Below, piece after piece: positions 8,690 through 16,220 of a DNA stretch of 64,000 nt (within the stretch, counting starts at the first letter, position 1; each line of letters begins with the position of its first letter). Origin of the DNA: Dendrophyllia cribrosa (taxonomy: Eukaryota; Cnidaria; Anthozoa; Scleractinia; Dendrophylliidae). Location: positions 15,553,139 through 15,617,138 of the forward strand of contig JAJLRJ010000006.1 in the NCBI GenBank assembly GCA_024195265.1, given 5' to 3'. The notes under the pieces are model-generated. The model worked only from the letters and a program-made list of their open reading frames with translations. It was not told the DNA's origin and searched no databases. A program made the translations under genes and the position numbers.

Positions 8690-10926
8690 GACACCAGATT
8701 GACTTAATGGATATGGGACAGAAAGGTGCTGTCAAGCTCAATGGCGTGTCATACAGATATGTTTTGTCAGTTATGGACGTTTTCAGTCGATTTGTTTGGC
8801 TTCGTCCTGTTAGCAAGAAAAGCAGTAAGAACATCGCGGATGAATTGCGAATCATATATCTGGAACATGGACCTCCTCGTGTCATTCAGTGTGATCAAGG
8901 GAGCGAGTTCAAAGGAGCTGTCAAGGAGCTTTGCCGCCAGTTGCAAATCAAAATAATTTGTAGTAGTCCGTACCACCCACAATCTCAGGGAAAAGTTGAA
9001 CGTAGCCATAGGGCTTTACGATCCAAGATGGAATACAACTTTATTCAAATGGGTGCGAAAGGTGTAATTTGGGCACAGAGTCTGCGAAACTACCAGCGCA
9101 TCTTAAATGAAGACCCAAAAGAAGTTCTATCCTACAAAACACCCTTTGAAGTGTTCTTTGCACGCAAATGTAATTCATACAACACAGCCATGACAGATGA
9201 AGAGGTGGTCGAAAATGCTGGTACGTGTAACCCATCAGAAGGCGACCGAAGACGGCGCTCTAAACATGCCTCAATCACCAGGAAGCAGGCTGCAAAAGCA
9301 AGTGACCGATGCAGCGAGAGAATGGTTAGAGGACATTTGCGATCCCATCCACCCTCGAAATATAATGTTGGAGAAAAGGTATACGTGCGCTTGCCAAGGA
9401 AAGGAGGCATTAAAAGTGCACAAAAGAGGCGTTATGTCATTGAGGCCGCAATAATAAAACGGAACATTCATCGCCACGCATATAAAGTTGCCTACACCTC
9501 CCCTGTCACTGGCAAAAAGGAAGAGAAATGGCTGCCGGCCGACGACATTACAAGCCTCACCCTCGGAGAAGAGAAAAGGAAACAAAGAGCGGCAAGGCTA
9601 TCAAAGAAAAGACAAAAAGCGCATCATAGTAGGTATTATATCCCAATGGAACCAGATGATTACAAGAAAATAATTGAGGATCAGGGTTTCGATATTGAAT
9701 ACAATCCACCGGGCGATGGATCCTGCCAATTTGCTGCTTTAGCGAATCAGCTACCTGCTTTGGGGATTTTCAGATCCCCTGAAACGATACGTGAGGAAAT
9801 AGTAAGTTATTTGGAGAACAATGCAGTCGATGACGAGGGTTTTCCGCTTTTGGAGTTTCTTCCAGAGTTTACTTCTTGGGGAGAATATTTAGAATACATG
9901 GCCAGATGTAACACTTTTGGGAATCAAATAACTCTATTTGCAGCAGCAAATCTATATAATATTAACATTCAAGTCATATCTACGCTTGGACCTGGTGCAC
10001 AGCACTTATTTCAACCCTCATCAAGCGCCCCACTGGCCACTGTGTACCTCGGTCATTTCGCTCTGGGTGAGCATTACGTGAGTCTTATGCCATGGTTTTG
10101 TGATAGTCAAAATGATGGGCCTGAATGCGATGGCGGAAGTGGGCGGGCCACAGGTGGCGATAGCGGAAGTAGTGTGGACAAAGATGTTGATGGCGAAAGT
10201 AGAGGGGATACAGGTGGTGACGGCAGAAGAGACGGGGACATGGAAGGTGATGGCGGAAGCGGCGAGGACACCGGTGGTGATGGCGAAATTAGAGGGGATA
10301 CAGGTGGTGACGCAGAAGTGACGGGGACATGGAAGGTGATGGCGGAAGTAGAGGGACCACAAGTGGTGTTGGCGGAAGTGGCGGGGGACACAGGTGGTGA
10401 TGGCGAAATTAGAGGGGATACAGGTGGTGACGGCAGAAGTGACGGGGACACGGAAGATGATGGCGAAAGTAGAGGGATCACAAGTGGTGTTGGCAAAGGG
10501 GATACAGGTGGTGAAGGTGGAAGTGGCGGGGACGCAGACGACGAGCTACGGAATGGAGTAGAATCAGGCTACACACAGCATTTTTTAAACAACGATGTGC
10601 TGGAAAGTATCATCAAGATTACCTTGAAGGCCTTCCCGTTCATGAGAGCATCCTTAAGAGCTGTGAATACATTCTTCAGAGAAACCGTGGATAAGATGCC
10701 TTGCCCCAGAGTGTACATTCCCGAACTTGCCGAAGCAACTATCGTTATAAGCATACGAAAACTAGTAATGCTGAAGGGGAAATGCAGTAGTGCTGTTGAA
10801 CGTCTTCGAGAAGTAATTAATTCCCCTAAATGGTATCACGCGTGGGTGAGATTAGTTCCACTAGAATATGGTTGGTTTGCAATATCTGGTATTTTTTGGA
10901 GGAATAATGCAAACACCCGCATATAA
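8680..10926 (+). CDS. Ginger-like transposase: DD35E integrase, GPY/F-like, OTU protease, Gly/Asp repeat
   Basis: Frame of 748 codons. The integrase core (about residues 5-140) has HQIDLMDMG for the first Asp, VMDVFSRFVWLRP, QCDQGSEF (Asp72) and GKVERSHRA (Glu107), giving D-x34-E. Residues about 226-294 (KYNVGEKVYVRLPRKG to EEKWLPADDI) fit a GPY/F-like segment. Residues about 325-470 are an OTU cysteine-protease domain, with GDGSCQFAALA (catalytic Cys349) and GEHYVSL (His465) plus a central NQITLFAAANLYNINIQVIS block. A Gly/Asp/Glu-rich repeat follows (about 480-622), then an unrecognised helical C-terminus (about 625-748). Expected role: cutting and joining transposon ends in the nucleus. 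The OTU domain would remove ubiquitin or a related modifier, and its purpose here is unknown. The ATG at 8680 is only the first Met in this frame; coding homology starts upstream in ORF1. Confidence 0.85.
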   Translation: MQIRHQIDLMDMGQKGAVKLNGVSYRYVLSVMDVFSRFVWLRPVSKKSSKNIADELRIIYLEHGPPRVIQCDQGSEFKGAVKELCRQLQIKIICSSPYHPQSQGKVERSHRALRSKMEYNFIQMGAKGVIWAQSLRNYQRILNEDPKEVLSYKTPFEVFFARKCNSYNTAMTDEEVVENAGTCNPSEGDRRRRSKHASITRKQAAKASDRCSERMVRGHLRSHPPSKYNVGEKVYVRLPRKGGIKSAQKRRYVIEAAIIKRNIHRHAYKVAYTSPVTGKKEEKWLPADDITSLTLGEEKRKQRAARLSKKRQKAHHSRYYIPMEPDDYKKIIEDQGFDIEYNPPGDGSCQFAALANQLPALGIFRSPETIREEIVSYLENNAVDDEGFPLLEFLPEFTSWGEYLEYMARCNTFGNQITLFAAANLYNINIQVISTLGPGAQHLFQPSSSAPLATVYLGHFALGEHYVSLMPWFCDSQNDGPECDGGSGRATGGDSGSSVDKDVDGESRGDTGGDGRRDGDMEGDGGSGEDTGGDGEIRGDTGGDAEVTGTWKVMAEVEGPQVVLAEVAGDTGGDGEIRGDTGGDGRSDGDTEDDGESRGITSGVGKGDTGGEGGSGGDADDELRNGVESGYTQHFLNNDVLESIIKITLKAFPFMRASLRAVNTFFRETVDKMPCPRVYIPELAEATIVISIRKLVMLKGKCSSAVERLREVINSPKWYHAWVRLVPLEYGWFAISGIFWRNNANTRI
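10117..10545 (+). repeat. In-frame minisatellite coding a Gly/Asp-rich linker
   Basis: Degenerate tandem units of GGTGATGGCGAAAGTAGAGG type within the transposase frame, coding GGDGxxxGDT-like repeats. The frame is kept, but one stretch near 10310-10390 shows a different register (VTGTWKVMAEVEGPQVV), as expected after small indels within the repeat that were later compensated. Confidence 0.8.
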
Positions 10927-11850
10927 AACTGTATCAAAACCATTTTACCAACCATAATTGTACATTTTGTTTACTTGTTTAGTGCCTATTGAGGAAGCTT
11001 TTTGCTCGTTTGCAAAAACATTCATTATAGGTTCGTTCTATTGCTCTTTTGCCTTGACAACTTTATTAGAGTCTGACAATATATAATGGACACTGTCATA
11101 CTTTGGTTTTGAGCCTTAGTCTGTGTTATTTCTACTACCGGTAATTTAAACTGGCGTTTCCGACTAGAAATCTGTTTCAGTTTTCAGGCCATTATGGGTT
11201 AACCGCGTGTTGGTTTCAGTTATACGCAAATTTTTACTGTTAGTAATCATATTTAATGATCTTTATTTCCCTTGATATTTGATAGTTTGTTTGTTTGAGA
11301 TAAAATACACAAAGCACATAAACTTTATTGACTACCGATAATATAGTCATTGACTACAGATTGATTATACTGTGTGTTTGCAAGAGGGAAGTCGTGCTTG
11401 GTGTAAGGTTTGATGTTCCGGTTCACAGTTCCTGTTTTGTGTGCAAAATTGCACAACTGCAGTTTCCCGGCCATGTATAGCAGGACCACAATGAGGAACT
11501 TGTCATTTAATAAATGAATGTTAGTTATATTGTACAGTTGTCAGTGAAAGTTCGTTTAAGCAATGCAACGAATCAAATTGTTGAAATTCCAGGCGATTAA
11601 ACCATTGTTTTGACGTCATAGGTCCTCTAAATCTTTCACTAGATTGCAACAATAAAACGTGTCCCAGAACTGTGTGATGGATAAGTGACACTATAGTCAA
11701 ATGTTCGGAAACTGTATGCTTCACGCTGCTCCATGACGTCATGACGTCATGTCCAGTCCGCCTAATGTTTCATTCCATTTGGTTTTTCTTTTTTTAAAAA
11801 AAATATATATTACAATTCGATTGACAGGTGATTAACTTTGTGTCTGAATG
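10927..11850. other. 3' non-coding region of the Ginger-like element
   Basis: No gene seen. AT-rich sequence between the transposase stop and the right terminal repeat. It contains the CRE-like palindrome at 11734-11750. The minus-strand open frame at 11521-11742 has no recognisable domain. Confidence 0.5.
11734..11750. promoter_or_regulatory. Double CRE-like palindrome
   Basis: TGACGTCATGACGTCAT, two overlapping TGACGTCA sites, close to the right end of the Ginger-like element. TGACGTCA is the classical CREB/ATF site. Function here is inferred from sequence only. Confidence 0.5.
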
Positions 11851-12042
11851 TGATTTGCTTTTTTATCTTCGTCAAAATGTTTATTACATTTGTGACCAAA
11901 TGTTATTACACTTGTGACCTTTATTACATTTGTGACCAAATGTTATTACACTTGTGACCTTTATTACATTTGTGACCAAATGTTATTACATTTGTGATCT
12001 TTATTACATTTGTGAACAGTTATTACATTTGTGCCTTCAACA
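11851..12042 (-). repeat. Right terminal inverted repeat of the Ginger-like element
   Basis: Inverted counterpart of 6939-7091, ending GCCTTCAACA. It has extra copies of the TTATTACATTTGTGACC / AAATGTTATTACACTTGTG unit relative to the left end, so the repeat number inside the TIR varies. Confidence 0.88.
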
Positions 12043-12440
12043 AGCCTGCATACTGTCATGTGAAGCGTACTTTGAAATACATTCTGCATGTGAACCCACA
12101 ATGGCTTGCGATCTTGGTATGTACCAATATGCACAACCAGGCGTCCCTTTTTTCGGAGCGAAAGTCGCGTCGAGGAAGGGCCTGATCGTTGGTTAGATCT
12201 GTCCAAAATAACTAAAGAGTAATCAAAACGATTGGCAATAAAGAATTTTGAGATAATTATTATGGAAATTGTGTCCGCGAAGGTTTGCTTGTTTTCCAGA
12301 GCGAGAACGGTAAAAATTCGAAAGCAAATTGAAGAATTACTGAAAAAATGAAACACCGCAGCAGGCGATGTACAGTTCTCGGAAAAGACACCTGGATTCT
12401 ATAAAGACTAAGATCGCTTTTGTTCGAAATACTAGTCTGT

Positions 12441-12611
12441 GAACAGGCTTCCTTTTGGGGAATTGGGTTAGGTTAAAATCGGCGAGCCAAGCGAGCCAAG
12501 CGCCCCTTTCCTCTTCTCTCCAACCGCCCCTTCTCTCTTCCCCAGTCCGCGCTTGGCTCGCTTCGCTCGCCGATTTTAACCTAACCCAATTCCCCAAAAA
12601 GAAGCCTGTTC
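12441..12611. mobile_element. Hairpin MITE with GAACAGGCTTC ends
   Basis: About 171 bp with inverted arms: GAACAGGCTTCCTTTTGGGG, then AATTGGGTTAGGTTAAAATCGGCGAGC on the left and the complement on the right. The arms are near-identical over about 60 bp around a short pyrimidine-rich centre. No coding content; open frames through it are artefacts of the palindrome. Confidence 0.85.
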
Positions 12612-12632
12612 AGAGGCTATCGAAATACATGT

Positions 12633-12808
12633 AATAGGCCATTTCCGAGTTACGTTATGCCTCGTTGTCAAAGCGAGGCTAGGTGCACAACCTTTCATAT
12701 GAAGATGAGTTTTATTTGCATTTGAATAAAAAACCATTTTGATATGAAAGGTTGTGCACCTAGCCTCGCTTGGACAACGAGGCATAACGTAACTCGGAAA
12801 TGGCCTAT
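12633..12808. mobile_element. Hairpin MITE with AATAGGCCATTTCCGAG ends
   Basis: About 176 bp. The left arm AATAGGCCATTTCCGAGTTA continues through CGTTATGCCTCG and AGCGAGGCTAGGTGCACAACC. The right arm is the complement with few mismatches. It lies 21 bp from the preceding hairpin element. Its outer 12-16 bp resemble the ends of the elements at 33706-33874 and 49891-50050. Confidence 0.85.
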
Positions 12809-13510
12809 TGTTATTAGACTGAAAGGTAGCCCCAGCCCCAGCGAAATCGCCTTAGTTGGATTTTTGATTGATGTGCTGAACCTCTTGTTTCTTTTTTAAT
12901 ACAAATTTACGTCCACGAAGAGGCCAGTGGCGGTAGTTTATACAAATGATGTTAAATAGCAGTAGTACATTTTACTGCATCAAATAGCTACCACCACAAC
13001 AACAAAGAGCCGCTGTAAAGAGGTGATACTCAGTGGAGATCTGGAGAAACATTATACTGCACTTTTATTTCTCGAAATCATATTTATACAATGTTTATTT
13101 GTATTTCAACAACTAACATTTTGTTAATAGTAAATGTACAACGTAACAACAGTAACTAAAGTGGAAATGTCTGGTCTAATTCTCTTCTGTAATCAGGAAA
13201 ATTTAAATTTAAACTTCTTTTTTAAAATTTTAAACACTTGAAATTGGGAGGAGTTTCCCGGCACATTTCTCCTCAAAACACGGACGCGAAACAACAACAA
13301 TATATTACTAAACAAATCATCTTGCAGTTCTACAATTCTAAACGATCCAAGTATTTCGTTTTCGTGAATCTTCTGTCTCCAATATCTTGATATTTACATT
13401 GGGCAGGATATGAATGATGAATAGGCTAAAATATCAAGTTGTAACGAAAAACACCGGCTTAAAATAGCGTAATTTGAAATCTTCGTAATTGCTGGCCACC
13501 CTCCGTCGGG
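12809..13510. other. Unannotated stretch
   Basis: No gene, RNA or element recognised. AT-rich with ordinary composition. Confidence 0.4.
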
Positions 13511-13686
13511 TGTCTGTAAAACGCGGGGTCGGGGCCGGGGCCGGGGTCGGGGTGGGATTAGGTCTAGGATTAGGTATGGGATTAGGCATAGGGTTAGGAT
13601 TAGGTATAGGATTATATTTAATCCCATACCTAATCCTAGACCTAATCCCATCCCGACCCCGGCCCTGACCCCGCGTTTTACTGACA
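13511..13686. mobile_element. GC-ended hairpin element with GGATTAGG repeats
   Basis: About 176 bp. The ends are TGTCTGTAAAACGCGGGGTC and, in complement, TGTCAGTAAAACGCGGGGTC. The arms then hold GGGGCCGGGG blocks and repeats of GGATTAGGTATAGGATTAGG type that fold on their complement. The proline/arginine repeat frames read across it are meaningless products of this structure. Confidence 0.8.
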
Positions 13687-13739
13687 TCTCTCTCCGTCAT
13701 AACACAATCTTTGTAAAAATCAGGATCTGTGAGAGGTGA

Positions 13740-13975
13740 TCATAAAATATCGTTCTTGTCAGCGCCATCTTCATCATGATCGTCTTCATGGTCATCTACA
13801 TAGTTATAGATATCGTCTAATCTACATCATCAACGCCATGGTCATTACCATCACAGTTTTTGAGTAGTCCAGTTCATAACCATCATTGCCCCCATGGTCC
13901 TCACCAACATCTAGCCTCATCGTCATGGTCACCATCATCAAGATTATTGTCGATATCGTCACTGCACTTTTCGCA
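13740..13975. repeat. Low-complexity ATC/CAT-rich stretch
   Basis: Imperfect trinucleotide-like sequence rich in CATCATC, ATCGTC and CATGGTCAT. No gene seen. Confidence 0.55.
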
Positions 13976-14099
13976 ATTAAAGACAGATTCCAACCATCTG
14001 ACCGGATGTTGATTCAGCTCAGTTAACATTCAACGCTAAACAGATACATGTAGAAGCAGCTATTCTTCTCAGCAGTAGCCCAAACAAGCATACCGTCAG

Positions 14100-14745
14100 C
14101 AGGTGAGATGTTTCCTTTATGAAACTATTTGCAACCTTCTGCGAATTGGTCCAGCTCCCTTTGCATTAGTTACAAAACAACACAGAACCAACTCAACAGT
14201 ATTTAGACCCAACCCAAGCAATAACTACTTTGGCCGTTCAGATGTTTCCCCTTCTTTGCCATTAAAAAAAATTCCCAACCTTTTGCAGCTTCCGTTGCAT
14301 TCGGCCGGCACTAGACAACTACTGGAGCGGCTCAACAGTATTTTTAACAAACGAAAGCAATAACTACGTTGATGGTTCGGATGTTGTCCCCTTCTTTAGC
14401 ATAAAGAGTTACTAATCTTCGGGATATCGAGCCAGTTCGTTCCGTATTTAGCACTACATAGATAAACGTATAAAACAGCCACTGCAGCCCACCAGTATTT
14501 TGTCTGAGCCCAAACAACCTCAACAGTTCGGATGTTTTCCCCTTCTTTGCATCAACAAATTTGTTCAATATTCTGTATAGCGATCTATCGGCTTCTTTTG
14601 CATTTAGCACCAAACAGAAAAACGCTCGTCAGTATTTTGAGTAAATCCAAACAAGGACAACTTCAGTTCTTCAGATGCTTTCCTTTTCTGCTATCGAAAA
14701 ACAAACGTCCAACTCGGTTTGCGAGGCTTTCACCACTAAGTAATA
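14100..14745. repeat. Degenerate tandem repeat, unit about 140-150 bp
   Basis: A motif TTCRGATGTTTTCCCCTTCTTTGC recurs at about 14237, 14376, 14527 and 14669 (spacing 139, 151, 142). Each copy is followed by related sequence including CAACAGTATTTT and CAAACAA. The copies have diverged strongly. Short open frames in it carry no known domain. Confidence 0.6.
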
Positions 14746-15648
14746 ATAACTAGCCCATCAAGGGAACTGTGATTCAGCTAGTCCTGGTACAGCTGGTCTT
14801 CCAATTCCCTGTGTGAAGCGCTTCTAAGATGAAAAGCCACACCCCTCGGATGCCTGCATTGAACATTGCATAAGGGGCAAACCACCTCATGAGGGAACAT
14901 CTCCGAGGACCTAAAAAACAGAGCAACCCGTGGATCAAGTTCGAAAATAGAATACAGTCTAAACTTAATTACAAATTAAGTAACACAACAACACAAGAAG
15001 CCAACATCAAACCTATTTGTAGACTATGTCAACATCAACTCACGAACAGGCTTCTACTTCTCGCCACGCAATGGTGAAAATACAGTCAATTTTCGCTAAT
15101 ACGGAGCCCGCTTTGGTGTCCCTAATAGGACAGTCTGTAAGTTTGTCTAACAGTAGGAGTTATTTTCAGTTAGGGAAATGGTCAAAACTATTGCACTCGG
15201 ACAGGACCCACCGTTTTACGAATCGACTAGTGGTCTCTTCATGTACCCACCTCTCCCCTCTAAAAAGATGGTGTCTTGTTGGTATAGGCCCACTCTATCA
15301 GGCGTAGAAACTGAGAAAAAGATTCAAACCTTCCTGTGCCGTTTTCCTAGCAATGCAAGCTTCATGCACACAGAATATTAAAGTCTCATCTCCAATTTTT
15401 AGGCTAATAAATTTTGCCGACAAGGCTCATCAGATAGGTGGTATCTTACATAGCCGCCACTACCCCTACACAATGCGGGTCCTCGTTAAGTATACTTGTA
15501 ATGACCACATCCCTAAGTTTTATTTGTGGGACTTGAATTCCTGTCTGTAATAACTGGGTGTCCGTTATTGGTTAAAGTGAGGTGTCCACAAGGCGGGAGT
15601 TGACTGTACATATACACATAAATAAGGAGACGGTGGATTTCTGGACTT
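14746..15648. other. Unannotated stretch with a dispersed repeat fragment
   Basis: No gene recognised. The part at about 15172-15245 (GGGAAATGGTCAAAACTATT and CTAGTGGTCTCTTCATG) matches sequence at 23390-23417 plus 23801-23850, where the two halves are split by an insertion. Confidence 0.5.
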
Positions 15649-15983
15649 CCGGGGTGGGGGTACTCCTTAAACCTATTGGTGTGGGTGAGTGGATCGCTTC
15701 TTGAAACCCTAAACCATTTTCAGACCTTAATCCGCGATTTTCGCTACACATTTTCTGACTCGACAATAAAATGTTCCTCATTTCTTAAGCCAAAATTGGA
15801 AAAGTGTATAACTACTTCTAGACCAGAAAGCAAATACACCCATTTTCAGATCACAATTGTACATTTTCAGACCAAAACGGTTTGAAAGCCTTATCCAACT
15901 GTGCCGCATATATGTAAAGAGCTTATATAGAGGAGTACCCCCTCTCCCCCTCCCTCCCTCCCCCCCCCCCCCCCCCCTACCCC
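15649..15983. mobile_element. G/C-run element with GGGGGTACTCC ends
   Basis: The left end GGGGTGGGGGTACTCCTTAA and the right end AGGAGTACCCCCTCTCCCCC followed by a C run are inverted. The interior has fragments reminiscent of the larger element at 29293-29749. A solitary fragment of the same end type sits at about 41065-41091. Confidence 0.55.
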
Positions 15984-16034
15984 ACCTGGAAATGCCGATA
16001 TTCGCCACCTACACAGACCAGCGAACTGCCCAAT

Positions 16035-16220
16035 TTACCTTCCTTCCAAGCTTCTGAGCCTCTTCATTTCTTCGCGCTGCTCTTCACGTTTAATTCTGGA
16101 TTCATCATCTTCGTCAAGAGGTGTGTCAGAGATAGCAATGCCACGATGCAAGGTGTAAAGAGCACAGTCGACTGAACCAGGTTCCAAGTGCCGCGGCTCC
16201 ATTTTGTAAGAGGGATCGAT
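16035..16220 (-). CDS. TDRD9: TDRD9 exon w32 (last coding exon)
   Basis: Acceptor TTACAG/ATCG. Codes IDPSYKMEPRHLEPGSVDCA, which aligns with the vertebrate QVDPKL...LYQLHK end, then a charged tail EDDESRIKREEQREEMKRLR and the stop codon. The charged extension is absent from mammalian TDRD9 as I remember it. No clear polyadenylation signal was found close downstream. Confidence 0.88.
   Translation of the reverse strand: MDPSYKMEPRHLEPGSVDCALYTLHRGIAISDTPLDEDDESRIKREEQREEMKRLRSLEGR

Larger units (their letters stand above)
6935..12046 (+). mobile_element. Complete Ginger-like integrase DNA transposon with 4-bp TSD
   Basis: A 5,104-bp element (6939-12042) flanked by a perfect 4-bp duplication AGCC at 6935-6938 and 12043-12046. 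Its ends are TGTTGAAGGC and GCCTTCAACA, the TGT...ACA type. Terminal inverted repeats run well over 100 bp and are built from short repeats (ACAAATGTAATAA, GGTCACAAGTG). Inside it encodes a retroviral-type DD35E integrase with a GPY/F-like C-terminal segment. I know this combination from Ginger1 elements, together with TIRs, a 4-bp duplication and absence of reverse transcriptase. No RT, gag or LTR is present. The integrase also resembles the animal proteins often annotated as KRAB-A domain-containing protein 2-like. The element is intact at both ends but its coding frame has a 1-base break near 8669, so this copy is probably not active by itself. Confidence 0.88.

Noticed and set aside
10107..10496. 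Minus-strand Ser/Pro-rich protein
   Set aside because: Antisense shadow of the Gly/Asp minisatellite in the transposase frame.
6939..12042. LTR retrotransposon, because of the retroviral-type integrase
   Set aside because: No reverse transcriptase, protease, gag, LTRs or primer-binding site. The ends are inverted, not direct.
13394..13700. Open frames with Pro/Arg-rich repeats, resembling low-complexity proteins
   Set aside because: They arise from reading the GC-rich hairpin element at 13511-13686; the same pattern appears on both frames.
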